The notes beneath the pieces were generated by a model, which made no database searches, had not been told where the DNA came from, and was given only the letters and a program-made list of their open reading frames with translations. A stretch of 64,000 nucleotides of DNA, taken from positions 28,174-92,173 of the forward strand of contig NZ_NKHF01000056.1 in the NCBI RefSeq assembly GCF_002744175.1. The letters are read 5' to 3'. This DNA comes from Pseudoalteromonas piscicida. Lineage in GTDB: Bacteria > Pseudomonadota > Gammaproteobacteria > Enterobacterales > Alteromonadaceae. This document shows, piece by piece, positions 8,764-17,246 of this stretch (its first letter is position 1; every line of letters starts with the position of its first letter). The translations under genes and the position numbers were made by a program.

Positions 8764-9486
8764 TTAAACCCCTATCTGAGATTTAGTTGGATGTATCTGC
8801 GCATCTTTACCTTGGTACAAAGTAAAATCAGCCACTTGACCATCTACTATCTGAATATTTCTTGGGGTACGTCTTGCTAATTCGGGGTCATGGGTCACCA
8901 TGACTATGGTCGCACCATCACGGTTAATCTGCTCAAGTAACCCCATCACTTGGCGTGCCATTAGGCTATCTAAGTTACCGGTCGGTTCATCGGCAAGTAG
9001 AAATCGCGGCTCGCCGGCAAGCGCCCTTGCTATCGCAACACGCTGCTGCTGCCCACCAGATAATTGTTGGGGTAAGTGTTTTGCACGACCGGCCAAGCCT
9101 ACCTGCTCTAAGCAACTTTCAATTCGGCGCTTACGCTCGGCAGCTTTGATCCCTCTGTAGCGCAGCGGCACTTCAATATTTTCATATAGATTTAAATCAG
9201 GGATTAAGTTAAAACCTTGAAAAATAAACCCTATTTTTTGATTTCTTAAATCAGCCCTCTGGTTGTCATTGAGCTTGCCAACATCAATGTCATCCAACAG
9301 ATATTGTCCACTGGAATATCCCTCTAGCATACCTGCAATATTTAAGAAGGTTGTTTTACCCGAACCTGAAGGGCCAGTCACGGCAATAAACTCGCCCTCT
9401 TTCACTTGCAGGTTAAAGTCTCTTAGGGCATGTGTTTGCACCATATCAGTCTGATACACTTTGCCGATATTGTTCATTACTAACAT
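8764..9486 (-). CDS. ABC transporter ATP-binding protein (LolD/MacB-N type)
   Basis: The 240-residue protein contains Walker A GPSGSGKTT, the Q-loop, signature LSGGQQQRVAIARAL, Walker B RFLLADEPTGNLDS and the switch histidine MVTHD. It belongs to the type VII ABC (LolD/MacB/FtsE-like) group, consistent with its two FtsX-fold permeases. Fourteen base pairs separate it from the adaptor gene upstream. The ATPase is cytoplasmic and powers the mechanotransmission cycle of this transporter class. Confidence 0.94.
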   Translation of the reverse strand: MLVMNNIGKVYQTDMVQTHALRDFNLQVKEGEFIAVTGPSGSGKTTFLNIAGMLEGYSSGQYLLDDIDVGKLNDNQRADLRNQKIGFIFQGFNLIPDLNLYENIEVPLRYRGIKAAERKRRIESCLEQVGLAGRAKHLPQQLSGGQQQRVAIARALAGEPRFLLADEPTGNLDSLMARQVMGLLEQINRDGATIVMVTHDPELARRTPRNIQIVDGQVADFTLYQGKDAQIHPTKSQIGV

Positions 9487-9500
9487 TATGATTTTCCTTC

Positions 9501-10757
9501 TTATCTTAATAGTATGCTAGGCGCGCGGTCGAACGCGTCATAACTGCTGATGATGATTTGGTCACCTGGTTTCAGACCATCGAGTACTTCCACTTCACTG
9601 ATGCTGGAAGTGCCAGTGGTAATTTCTACGCGCTCGGCGATATCACCATTGAGTTTGTAAGCAACGTGTCCTCCTTCGCTCATAAAGGCTCCTCGCTTGA
9701 CCATTAGTGTATTTTCTTTTTGTTCCAATAGGATCCGTGCCGACAAACGCTGGTTTTGCCTAATGCCTTCAACGTCTTTATCCGAGAAACGCACTCGAGC
9801 GGTAACTTCTCGGTTATTTACCTCAGGAGAAATAGCGGATAGCACGCCAGAGATGGTTTGGTTACCTATCTTAAGAGACACCGTCATCCCCAACCCCAGC
9901 TCTGCGGCATAGCTTTCAGGCACCTGTAGCTCTGCTTCATATGCGCTCAAATCCACCAGCTTCATTAGCCCTTGGTTAGCGTTAACTAACGCATTGTGGT
10001 CAACCAACAGATTGCCCACGATCCCTGAAACCGGCGCGGTAATGGTAAGACTGGCAACTTGACGTGTTAACTCCTCAACAATCAAACGTTGTCGCTCTAA
10101 TTGATTTTCAACCGATTTAAGCTCAAATGCTAAGGTATCTTTACCAAGAGCCACCTCTTGCTCGGCATGATTAAAGTTAAGCTTTGCTCTTGCTAGATTA
10201 TCTTGGGCTTCTTCTAAGTCTATTTGGCTGATTAGGTTTTTCTCGATAGACAGTTTTGCCCTGCGATCCTCTCTATCAGCCGCAAGAAGCTCAACTCGAG
10301 CAAGGTCAAGAGTACGATTGAGCGCTAAGTTTTGGCGTCTGACGTCAAGCTTTTTCCCTTCTAATTCACCGTTTAAGCGCTGTAACTCGGCTTCTTCTTG
10401 CTGCAACCGATTGGTTAAGGTTGGACTTTTTACTGTCGCCAATGTTTGCCCTTTATCAACACTGTCACCAGCTTTCACTTGCAAGGCAACATAACCTTGT
10501 TCTGGGCTGTAGATTTGTGGCGCATTTGCGGCAACCACACTGCCAGTTGCCGAAATGTCACGGGTAAACTCCCCCTGTGTCACTTTTGCAATCTGCAATC
10601 TACTTTTATTTACCGAGCTACTGATACTCGGACCGCCAAATACTACCTGCGCGGCCAGCGCACCAACCAGTAAAAAAATAGCCGTCAAAATAATCCATTT
10701 CTTTTTAGGTTGGTGCGACTGAACCACCTCATCTTGGCCACTGGTGTCTTTAATCAT
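9501..10757 (-). CDS. HlyD/MacA-type periplasmic adaptor (membrane-fusion protein)
   Basis: The 418-residue protein has one N-terminal membrane anchor (about 20-45, preceded by a KKK stretch), a biotinyl-lipoyl-like segment, a long coiled-coil hairpin (about 100-230, rich in QRLNGELEGK-type heptads), a second lipoyl half (ITAPVSGIVGNL) and a beta-barrel domain. It would bridge the ABC permeases to an outer-membrane channel encoded elsewhere. Its ATG overlaps the stop codon of the upstream 33-residue ORF in an ATGA arrangement, suggesting translational coupling. The operon is preceded by a sigma-54 promoter. Confidence 0.92.
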   Translation of the reverse strand: MIKDTSGQDEVVQSHQPKKKWIILTAIFLLVGALAAQVVFGGPSISSSVNKSRLQIAKVTQGEFTRDISATGSVVAANAPQIYSPEQGYVALQVKAGDSVDKGQTLATVKSPTLTNRLQQEEAELQRLNGELEGKKLDVRRQNLALNRTLDLARVELLAADREDRRAKLSIEKNLISQIDLEEAQDNLARAKLNFNHAEQEVALGKDTLAFELKSVENQLERQRLIVEELTRQVASLTITAPVSGIVGNLLVDHNALVNANQGLMKLVDLSAYEAELQVPESYAAELGLGMTVSLKIGNQTISGVLSAISPEVNNREVTARVRFSDKDVEGIRQNQRLSARILLEQKENTLMVKRGAFMSEGGHVAYKLNGDIAERVEITTGTSSISEVEVLDGLKPGDQIIISSYDAFDRAPSILLR

Positions 10758-10855
10758 GCTCTTCTCCCTTGGATAAATACGTCAAGTGCTGTTGCAATCG
10801 TCGCTACAGCTAACATAATCAATGGCGAGATCAAAAAAGCAGTACTTAACCACAT
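10754..10855 (-). CDS. Putative 33-residue single-span membrane peptide leading the efflux operon
   Basis: Reading the minus strand from 10855 gives ATG TGG TTA AGT and ends at TGA (10756-10754), whose bases overlap the adaptor start codon (ATGA). The peptide begins MWLSTAFLISPLIMLAVATI, a continuous hydrophobic stretch, and ends with the basic tail QGRRA. A weak purine-rich Shine-Dalgarno (AAAGAAG) lies ~7 bases upstream, and the ORF begins ~30-40 bases after the expected start of the sigma-54 transcript. It resembles small membrane subunits of transporters in size, but I recognise no family. Existence is inferred from position, coupling and hydrophobicity, not from homology. Confidence 0.6.
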   Translation of the reverse strand: MWLSTAFLISPLIMLAVATIATALDVFIQGRRA

Positions 10856-10893
10856 ATCATTTCTTCTTTATTAAGCTGGTATATGTATTTAGA

Positions 10894-10910
10894 GGCGAGC
10901 TTCGTGCCAA
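10894..10910 (-). promoter_or_regulatory. Sigma-54 (-24/-12) promoter of the efflux operon
   Basis: The minus strand reads TTGGCACGAAGCTCGCC. This matches the consensus YTGGCACGRNNNTTGCW at every defined position of the -24 box and with one mismatch in the -12 tetramer (TCGC for TTGC) plus the final W. It lies ~40 bp before the small ORF and ~140 bp before the adaptor gene, and a sigma-54 activator is encoded just beyond the same operon. Confidence 0.8.
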
Positions 10911-10964
10911 AAGTTAATCTTTTGATTTTATTGGATTATTTAAAATAAATAGACGAGGTAATGT

Positions 10965-10974
10965 GTCCGCGGAC
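10965..10974. promoter_or_regulatory. Candidate upstream activator site (GTCCGCGGAC palindrome)
   Basis: This is a perfect 10-bp palindrome ~55 bp upstream of the -24 box. Its half-site GTCCG recurs in the adjacent hairpin (GTGTCCG...CGGACAC, 10982-10998). Two related dyads at about -80 to -115 are in the usual position for enhancer sites of NtrC-family activators. The regulator link is inferred. Confidence 0.5.
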
Positions 10975-10976
10975 GG

Positions 10977-11003
10977 AAAAAGTGTCCGAGCCGGACACTT
11001 TTT
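10977..11003. terminator. Bidirectional rho-independent terminator after the REC-kinase gene
   Basis: AAAAAGTGTCCG (10977-10988) and CGGACACTTTTT (10992-11003) are perfect 12-base arms around the loop AGC. On the minus strand it starts 12 bp after the stop of the kinase gene and ends in T residues. It also contains a GTGTCCG/CGGACAC dyad and so may double as an activator site for the sigma-54 promoter. Confidence 0.8.
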
Positions 11004-11015
11004 ATATCAAATGTA

Positions 11016-12413
11016 TTAAATGATAGGTAACTGAATAGTGGCTATTGTGCCAACACCTACTGTAGATTTAATGCTCAATTGACCACCATGAGATTTAATA
11101 ATATTCGATGCAACGGTGAGCCCTAACCCCACATGGTTATCCGATGCTTTTGTGGTATAAAATGGATCAAATACACGGTGCACTAGTTTTTCAGCAATAC
11201 CTTCGCCACAATCTGATATATCAATGATCAGGGTCTCATCTTCAACCATTGTCTTCACATGGATCCCTTTGCGTACCCTTCCGGTGCTTTCCAAGGCATT
11301 TTTAATTAAACAATAGAGGCTATGCTCCAGTAAAGCTGGCGCGCAATGTAGCTCCAAAGGCTCACACCTATTCAGTTCAATCAGGCCTAAATTAACCCCA
11401 TCTAATTCTAGGTTGATCATCACAGAGTCTAATATTTGAGAATGAAAGTCGACTAACTGCAGCTGAGTTTGATTACTTTCGAAAAATACACTGAGCTCTT
11501 TAACAATTAACTGAATTCTATCGAGTCCTGCGTGCATTTCTGCCATCACATCATCGCTTTCACTCAAGGTCCAATTGAGCTGATATTCTCGCTCGATTTC
11601 ATGTAACGCATTAACACTGTCGGGTGAAAGTTGCGCATTATTTGCCAAGAATTGCCATGCTCTGTATAGCTTAACTAAAGCGCCCTGCACAAACTCTAGG
11701 TTACTTTTAAGGTAGGCTAAAGGATTATTAATTTCGTGTGCAACCCCTGCCGCAAACTGTCCAACAGAAGCCAATTTCTCAGACTGGATCAAGGCTTGCT
11801 GCTGCTGTGCAATGCGATTGTATGCGTCTTTTAATGCTTGGTTTGAGGATTCAAGTTCATGGGTCCGCTGTTTTACTTTTTCTTCTAAGCCCTCATTTAG
11901 ACTGGTTAATGCTTCGGTCAACGATTCTAGCCGTTTAATATCTCGATAAGACCGTAATGAACTCGTCAGTAGCGTAAATAGCCGTGATTTTGTCAGATCG
12001 GTTTTATTTTTGTAGTCGTTTATATCAAAGCGAAGCATTAATTCATGCTCAGGTATGCTACCGGGCTGCCCTGTGCGCAGCACAATGCGCACATTGCGAT
12101 AACCTAACTCTTCTCGAATGCATTGAACACACTCTAGGCCCGCTTCTTCGCTTTCCATAATCACGTCTAATAAAATTAACGCGATGTCGTCTCGTGATTT
12201 CAATACCGCGAGCGCTTCATTTTTGCTGTATGCATGAAGTAATTCGAGTGGCCTTGACTCAAAGCGATACGAGGATAACACCAACTTGGTCACGTCATGG
12301 ACTTCAGGCTCATCGTCCACCACCAACACCACCCAAGGTTGTATGGGGGCCTCTGTTGTGGGCGCTGTATGCTCCGATACGCTTAAAAAAGATAACGGCT
12401 GTTGCTGATTCAT
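11016..12413 (-). CDS. Receiver-histidine kinase protein (REC - coiled coil - HisKA - HATPase)
   Basis: The N-terminal receiver (about 30-150) has VVDDEPE and phosphoacceptor in LILLDVIMES. A coiled coil (about 175-220) leads to the dimerisation helix with AAGVAHEINNPLAYL and an ATPase domain with NALESTG, DCGEGIAE and VGLGLTVASNI. No membrane helices are present, so it is cytoplasmic and acts downstream of another kinase. The start is taken as ATG 12413; an in-frame TTG at 12455 would add 14 residues of unlikely composition (MYHACRTNLLVQNL). A perfect terminator follows it. Partner proteins are unknown. Confidence 0.85.
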   Translation of the reverse strand: MNQQQPLSFLSVSEHTAPTTEAPIQPWVVLVVDDEPEVHDVTKLVLSSYRFESRPLELLHAYSKNEALAVLKSRDDIALILLDVIMESEEAGLECVQCIREELGYRNVRIVLRTGQPGSIPEHELMLRFDINDYKNKTDLTKSRLFTLLTSSLRSYRDIKRLESLTEALTSLNEGLEEKVKQRTHELESSNQALKDAYNRIAQQQQALIQSEKLASVGQFAAGVAHEINNPLAYLKSNLEFVQGALVKLYRAWQFLANNAQLSPDSVNALHEIEREYQLNWTLSESDDVMAEMHAGLDRIQLIVKELSVFFESNQTQLQLVDFHSQILDSVMINLELDGVNLGLIELNRCEPLELHCAPALLEHSLYCLIKNALESTGRVRKGIHVKTMVEDETLIIDISDCGEGIAEKLVHRVFDPFYTTKASDNHVGLGLTVASNIIKSHGGQLSIKSTVGVGTIATIQLPII

Positions 12414-12596
12414 GAGATTTTGCACCAATAGATTTGTCCTACAAGCATGGTACAAAGCGTTTATTTTACCAAGTTTAAAATACTAAAAAATCGTATAGGC
12501 AAGATTAAAGGTAGGAAAAAAGAATGAATACATAAAGGAAACAAAACCGGACGCGAAGGCCCGGTTGTATTGAGTCTATTGATAGCAAAATAAATT

Positions 12597-12655
12597 ATAC
12601 CAATTGAATTCATTCTCTAAGCAATTTAAAGGATGAAATAGCAGATTGAAGTGAT
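12597..12655. repeat. Dispersed MITE-like element, copy D (truncated)
   Basis: TATACCAATTGAATTCATTC through AAAGGATGAAATAGCAG matches the first two-thirds of copy A, after which similarity is lost. It ends 4 bp from the stop codon of the thymidine kinase gene. Confidence 0.65.
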
Positions 12656-12659
12656 TAAA

Positions 12660-13238
12660 TTACGAACAAAGCGCCGCTTTATAATGCTTTCGACAAAGAG
12701 ACACATACCTGTCATTACCACCAATCACAACCTGATCACCATCAGCAATCGCTTTGCCATGTTCATCTGTACGCAATACTCGGTTGGCTTTGCGGCCACA
12801 ATGACAAATCGTTTTTAACTCGATCAATTTATCCGCCCAAGCAAGCAAATATTGTGACCCTTCGAACAGCTCACCGCGAAAATCAGTTCTTAGGCCATAG
12901 CACAAGACAGGTATGCGCAATTCGTCGACGATATCTGTTAATTCTGCCACTTGTGCCTTCGTGAGAAATTGGCATTCGTCAACCAATACGCAGTCAATTT
13001 TACTTTCGCTATGGGCAGTGGCGAGAAGCGCTTTCACATCGGTGTGACTTTCAAATACTTGAGCTTCAGCTTCTAAACCTATGCGAGAAGCCACTTTGCC
13101 TACACCAGCACGATTATCGATGGCCGCCGTAATAATAAATGGCCGCATCCCACGCTCTCGGTAATTAAACGCAGACTGTAACAAGGTTGTGGATTTACCG
13201 GCATTCATTGCCGAATAGTAGAAATAAAGCTGAGCCAT
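12660..13238 (-). CDS. tdk: Thymidine kinase
   Basis: The 192-residue protein begins [20 protein letters not shown], containing the TK1-type P-loop (AMNAGKS), and has the conserved VDECQFL segment with the catalytic glutamate region downstream and the zinc-ribbon cysteines CHCGRKA and CRKHY. It phosphorylates thymidine to dTMP in the salvage pathway in the cytoplasm. Length and domain order are normal for bacterial type II thymidine kinases. It appears monocistronic. Confidence 0.97.
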   Translation of the reverse strand: MAQLYFYYSAMNAGKSTTLLQSAFNYRERGMRPFIITAAIDNRAGVGKVASRIGLEAEAQVFESHTDVKALLATAHSESKIDCVLVDECQFLTKAQVAELTDIVDELRIPVLCYGLRTDFRGELFEGSQYLLAWADKLIELKTICHCGRKANRVLRTDEHGKAIADGDQVVIGGNDRYVSLCRKHYKAALCS

Positions 13239-13294
13239 GATGCCTAGTTCTAAGTAAAAATTCGCGCTAGTTTACTGGCTCTAGATAAAAAGAT

Positions 13295-14068
13295 CTATTG
13301 CTTATCTGGGTGAAATAACTGAGCGTCTAAATAATTTTTATACATTTGATCTAAATCGACTTGTTGACTGGCACGCCAAACTTGCCAGGTTTTTTCTGGA
13401 TAATTTTGATAAAACTGCTTAGAAAAAGCCATGAAACCAAAGGAGATTTCAATGGGTGGATAAAGCGCTTCGAGCTTATCAAACGGTGGCGATAAAGTGA
13501 CTGGCATATTGCCTATTTGGCACAACCCAACGGTGGCATCCAATAAATCCTGCTCAACGAGCGCAATCGCATTTTCTAGCGAGTCGGTCTCAAACACCGC
13601 AAACTGCTTAGGCAGACCTTCACGAATTGCATACCCTCTTGGTATGGCAAGCTCAACCGGCGTATCAAGCGTAATTTCTGCTTTGTTGGTTTTACTTTTT
13701 AGTAAACATGATCCAATGCGGTTAATGGCGTACTGATTATCTATCCCACCATCGGCTTTTTTAGGGTAAGCCATAAATGCTTCGCGAGACTTACGATAAC
13801 TGGCAACAACGGCATCAACCTTCCCATTTTGTAGTTCATGCAAACAGCGGCTCCAGGGCTTTCGGGTGTAGGTGATATCAACATATTCCAGTAGCCCATC
13901 TAGTTGCTTTACAATTTCGATTGTGATGCCAGGGTTAGAATCTGGCATCGTTTGTCCTGCTTCGTGTATAAAGGGCGGCGCGTGTTTATCTTCATAACAG
14001 AAGCGAACTTCTGTCGCACTGCTTGCCCAGGTGATAATTGCAAGCGCAAACACAACAAAAAATCTCAC
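13295..14068 (-). CDS. Periplasmic solute-binding-like protein (SBP_bac_3 family)
   Basis: The 257-residue protein has a cleavable signal peptide (hydrophobic 3-17, SSA before residue 19), then an amino-acid-binding-protein fold: VRFCYEDKHAPPFIHE, a lobe-1 segment with PWSRCL and GKVDAVVASYRKSREAF, and a C-terminal YKNYLDAQ helix. No ABC permease or ATPase is adjacent. Orphan proteins of this type are common in Alteromonadales and may serve as sensors or scavengers rather than importer subunits. The ligand is unknown. The gene lies between tdk and the ogt gene, all on the minus strand. Confidence 0.8.
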   Translation of the reverse strand: MRFFVVFALAIITWASSATEVRFCYEDKHAPPFIHEAGQTMPDSNPGITIEIVKQLDGLLEYVDITYTRKPWSRCLHELQNGKVDAVVASYRKSREAFMAYPKKADGGIDNQYAINRIGSCLLKSKTNKAEITLDTPVELAIPRGYAIREGLPKQFAVFETDSLENAIALVEQDLLDATVGLCQIGNMPVTLSPPFDKLEALYPPIEISFGFMAFSKQFYQNYPEKTWQVWRASQQVDLDQMYKNYLDAQLFHPDKQ

Positions 14069-14125
14069 AGTGTCTCCAAAAACTCTTCGCGAGGAATAAT
14101 ACTCAGCCTTGTATAACAGTATACG

Positions 14126-14587
14126 CTATTTTTTGCAGATGATTCCCTCATGACGAAGTAACCATTCTTTTGCCTCCAGCCCACCTGCATAACCCGTTAG
14201 CTTGCCATTTGCTCCAATAATACGGTGGCAAGGCACTATAATACTGATCGGGTTTTTGCCATTTGCAGCTCCTACCGCACGCACCGCATTTTTATTACCC
14301 AACCGCGCCGCAATCCATCCATAGGTATACGTTTCGCCATAAGGCACCTGAGTTAATACTTGCCAAACTTGCTGTTGAAATTCGGTTCCCTTTACATCAA
14401 GTGCAACATCAAACGCTGTGCGTTTACCTTCAAAGTATTCAGTGAGTTGTTGCTTTGCAATTTCTGTATGTTGGTTTTCCCCTTGCGTATATCGTGCTGT
14501 TGGAAAAAAGCCCACATAACTGAGTCCAACCGGTGATGCCTGAATTATCCATTGCCCAGTTGGCGATGCTAATGTCGTTTCAATCAT
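14126..14587 (-). CDS. ogt: Methylated-DNA-[protein]-cysteine S-methyltransferase
   Basis: The protein contains the active-site motif IIVPCHRIIG, whose cysteine accepts the methyl group from O6-methylguanine, and the upstream DNA-binding helix with RAVGAANGKNP. ATG 14587 is chosen because it overlaps the TGA of the Ada-AlkA gene (ATGA), giving a 153-residue protein starting MIETTLASP; the longer frame (to 14635) would extend into the upstream gene without support. The arrangement couples direct reversal repair to the base-excision glycosylase encoded just upstream. Confidence 0.93.
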   Translation of the reverse strand: MIETTLASPTGQWIIQASPVGLSYVGFFPTARYTQGENQHTEIAKQQLTEYFEGKRTAFDVALDVKGTEFQQQVWQVLTQVPYGETYTYGWIAARLGNKNAVRAVGAANGKNPISIIVPCHRIIGANGKLTGYAGGLEAKEWLLRHEGIICKK

Positions 14588-15942
14588 AATTGTTGCCATA
14601 GCTGAAAAGTTAAATAAGAACGAAAAGGCGCGCACTTGTCTATGTTTATTGTTTTTAGCGATTTTTCCATCGCTTTCTTTACACCTAAGTCACCGCCTAA
14701 ATAAATATCTGGATGACTTAATCCACGCATTTTCGCATAATCAACGGTCCATGGACCAATACCTTTAATATCTAGCCAATTGTCGAGTTCAACATGTTCA
14801 GCGCTAACATATTGTGCTGCAAAAGCTTTAATGGCTGCTTTACGTCTTGCTGGCATTTTAAAGAATGTCAGTTCACTACCGCATATGGCCTTGGCACTAG
14901 GAAAGTAGCGGGATTCGCCTTCAGCTTGTGCTCCTAGTTCCTCAACGAGTAAGGCCAGCAAGTTTCTTGCTGCTTGGACACTTATTTGTTGGCCCAAAAT
15001 GGCTCTCATGCCGGCTTCAAATTCACTCCAAATACCGGGAAGCCTTAATCCCTCTTGCATCGGTAAGTCTGGCGCAGCTTCACGGAGATGAGATTCAATG
15101 AATCGGGTATCAGCATCTAAATCAAGAACGCGCCTGATCTGCGCTATCATAGCTACTAATAATGATAAGTCAGATAACGCAACCTCGACTCTAAAGCGAT
15201 GCTTTTCTGGCTCTATGGTTGCGGTAAAGTGCCCTGTTTCGTTTTGAATTACCACAGTACGCCCATAACTATTCTGCGTTAACCACTCCACTCCCGGTAC
15301 TATTCGCATAGCTAAAAACTGATGCATTTTTTCCCAGTTATATGGCGGTCGATAGGACAGATAAAGCGTGATAGCAGAGCCTCGCCCCCTCTCTTTTCTA
15401 AGCTGACTGGGTGACAGCTGATAGAGTTTTTGAAATGCATCATTGAAACGCCGCAATGAGTTAAACCCGGCGGCAAAAGCCACTTGCGTCACCGCGAGTT
15501 CGCTTTGTTGTAGTAGCTGCTTAGCCAAATCACATTGCTTATACAGTGCGTATTGCTTGGGGCTGGTGCCAAAATACTGATTAAAGACTTTGTTTAAGTA
15601 ACGTACAGAAATACCAAGTCTGGCAGCTAACGCTTCAGTTGAATCGCGTAACAGTCCGCCTTCATCTATGAGCTTTTTAGCTCTGACCGCGGTGGTTTCT
15701 GTGCCAAGCCACGCGTAACTGCCTGGGGCACTATCAGGACGGCAGCGTATACAAGGCCGAAACCCAGCTTGAGCAGCATTATGGGCAAATTGAAAATACT
15801 CGACATTGTGTTCTTTCGCAGCAGGCGCTGGACATATAGGCCGACAATAAATGCCGGTACTTTTTACTGCAACAAAAAACAACCCGTCAAATCTGGCATC
15901 GCGGCTATTTCTGGCTTGAGAGCAAACTTCTGGTGTGTACAT
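14584..15942 (-). CDS. alkA: Ada-type zinc domain / AraC HTH / AlkA 3-methyladenine DNA glycosylase
   Basis: Three modules are fused in ~452 residues. First is an Ada zinc-binding domain with four cysteines (GIYCRPICP and PCIRCRP), which reads methylphosphotriesters. Then comes an AraC helix-turn-helix (about 85-185, ending SPSQLRKERG). Last is an AlkA-type HhH-GPD glycosylase with KGIGPWTVDYAKMRGL and the catalytic aspartate in LGGDLGVKKA. The start is ATG 15942, which places the Ada motif at the usual distance (RDARFDGLFF); ATG-like codons up to 15987 are possible. It should both excise alkylated bases and act as transcriptional sensor for itself and ogt. Confidence 0.92.
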   Translation of the reverse strand: MYTPEVCSQARNSRDARFDGLFFVAVKSTGIYCRPICPAPAAKEHNVEYFQFAHNAAQAGFRPCIRCRPDSAPGSYAWLGTETTAVRAKKLIDEGGLLRDSTEALAARLGISVRYLNKVFNQYFGTSPKQYALYKQCDLAKQLLQQSELAVTQVAFAAGFNSLRRFNDAFQKLYQLSPSQLRKERGRGSAITLYLSYRPPYNWEKMHQFLAMRIVPGVEWLTQNSYGRTVVIQNETGHFTATIEPEKHRFRVEVALSDLSLLVAMIAQIRRVLDLDADTRFIESHLREAAPDLPMQEGLRLPGIWSEFEAGMRAILGQQISVQAARNLLALLVEELGAQAEGESRYFPSAKAICGSELTFFKMPARRKAAIKAFAAQYVSAEHVELDNWLDIKGIGPWTVDYAKMRGLSHPDIYLGGDLGVKKAMEKSLKTINIDKCAPFRSYLTFQLWQQL

Positions 15943-16035
15943 GATTTTAGCCCGTAGTGCATTTTCACTTAGTCTACTCGCTATCATTTTAGCAAACTAG
16001 CCGTTTTTGGTACTCAATCATAGGTAGAATGGTCA

Positions 16036-16058
16036 AGAAAAAAGCCCGCTTGGGGCTT
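16036..16058 (-). terminator. Rho-independent terminator of the sodA transcript
   Basis: On the minus strand AGCCC-CAAGC-GGGCT is followed by TTTTTT, about 45 bp after the sodA stop codon. Confidence 0.75.
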
Positions 16059-16101
16059 CAGTCACTGAGGAAATAGGATGAATTGGTATTAGTCGCTGCG
16101 C

Positions 16102-16713
16102 CTAGGCAACAGCTTGGTTATAGCGCCTTTCAACTTCAGCCCAATTAATCACATGATAAAAAGCGGCAATGTACTCCGGACGGCGGTTTTGATACTTGAG
16201 GTAATAGGCATGCTCCCAAACGTCCAAACCTAAAATAGGTGTTTGTTGATCCATAAAGGGACTATCTTGATTCAGGCTACTCGTCACGGCCAACTTGCCA
16301 TTTTGATCAACCACTAACCACGCCCAACCGCTACCGAATCGGCTTACCGCGGCATTGGTAAAATCGGATTTAAAATTATCAAAGCCACCGAGTTCAGTAT
16401 CTATCGCTTGCTTTAACGGGCCCTCACCTAGCGGCGCAAAGTCTGGTGTCATAATTTGCCAAAACAAGCTGTGATTATTATGCCCACCCACATGTTCTTG
16501 CACCGCTTTTTGTAACGACTCAGGTAAGTTTTTAATGTTTCGTAGCAAGGTTTCGGTATCTTTACCTGCAAATTCCGTCCCTTCTAACGCAGCATTGGCT
16601 TTATTAATGTACGTTTGATGGTGCAAGGTGTGATGGATCTCCATCGTTTTTGCGTCAATATGCGGTTCTAATGCGTCATATGAATAGGGTAACTCAGGTA
16701 ATGTATAAGCCAT
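16102..16713 (-). CDS. sodA: Superoxide dismutase, manganese type
   Basis: The 203-residue protein has all Fe/Mn-SOD ligand regions: [22 protein letters not shown] and the C-terminal [21 protein letters not shown] and LNQDSPFM are of the Mn-SOD (SodA) type rather than the Fe-SOD AAQVWNH type. It removes superoxide in the cytoplasm. It lies 14 bp downstream of a small uncharacterised gene on the same strand, so the two are co-transcribed. Metal use is inferred from motif type only and cambialistic behaviour is possible. Confidence 0.93.
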   Translation of the reverse strand: MAYTLPELPYSYDALEPHIDAKTMEIHHTLHHQTYINKANAALEGTEFAGKDTETLLRNIKNLPESLQKAVQEHVGGHNNHSLFWQIMTPDFAPLGEGPLKQAIDTELGGFDNFKSDFTNAAVSRFGSGWAWLVVDQNGKLAVTSSLNQDSPFMDQQTPILGLDVWEHAYYLKYQNRRPEYIAAFYHVINWAEVERRYNQAVA

Positions 16714-16727
16714 TCGACCTCCAAATT

Positions 16728-17246
16728 TTAATGTAAAACGGGAGCATGCAGATGAGTTCTCAGCAATGCATCGTTTATTTGATGAACAAGCTCGGGTAAG
16801 TGCGGATAGCGCTGAGCAAAATGGATGAGCGCTTGCCGTGTTTTGTGTAGATGGTGAAGCGCGAGCGGCGCAAGCTCAGTATCAAATTGACAATAGACCG
16901 CGTGTATTTTGAAGTGCACAGATATGAGCTGTTGGCATGCCCGTTTAGGCTGTTCAAGTGCAATAAAGGTATCCGCAAGGTTATGTGCAGATACCACTAC
17001 CGCCGGTAAACTATGCTCAATGGCGTTCATCACCACGCTGTCTTTTTGGCACAACAAAAACTCATCAAGGATCCGAGTGGCGAGTGACAATGCCGCATAA
17101 TATTCATCTCGAGCGCGCAAAAATGCTTGGGATTTATATGCTTGATTGCCCGATGATATTTTGGCCTGCCACGGAGACAGCACGGAAGATAGCTCGCCAG
17201 ACTCGCCTGTAAAGTAGATTGTATTGCTGTCTATGAGACTTTTCAT
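16728..17246 (-). CDS. Uncharacterised helical protein co-transcribed with sodA
   Basis: This is a 172-residue soluble protein without signal peptide, predicted to be mostly alpha-helical ([25 protein letters not shown] is TPR-like) and containing several Cys and His residues in the middle ([17 protein letters not shown]). I do not recognise a characterised family. Its place 14 bp before sodA resembles the fumC-orfX-sodA arrangement known in Pseudomonas aeruginosa, where a similar-sized orfX precedes sodA; that relationship is suggested by context, not demonstrated. The 107 bp upstream must hold the promoter; only a weak Fur-like match was seen. Confidence 0.75.
   Translation of the reverse strand: MKSLIDSNTIYFTGESGELSSVLSPWQAKISSGNQAYKSQAFLRARDEYYAALSLATRILDEFLLCQKDSVVMNAIEHSLPAVVVSAHNLADTFIALEQPKRACQQLISVHFKIHAVYCQFDTELAPLALHHLHKTRQALIHFAQRYPHLPELVHQINDALLRTHLHAPVLH

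Noticed and set aside
12545..12567. AACCGG/CCGGTT hairpin between the REC-kinase and tdk genes, considered as a tdk terminator
   Set aside because: It lacks a T-tract and lies about 100 bp past the tdk stop, beyond the repeat copy, so a terminator role is unsupported.
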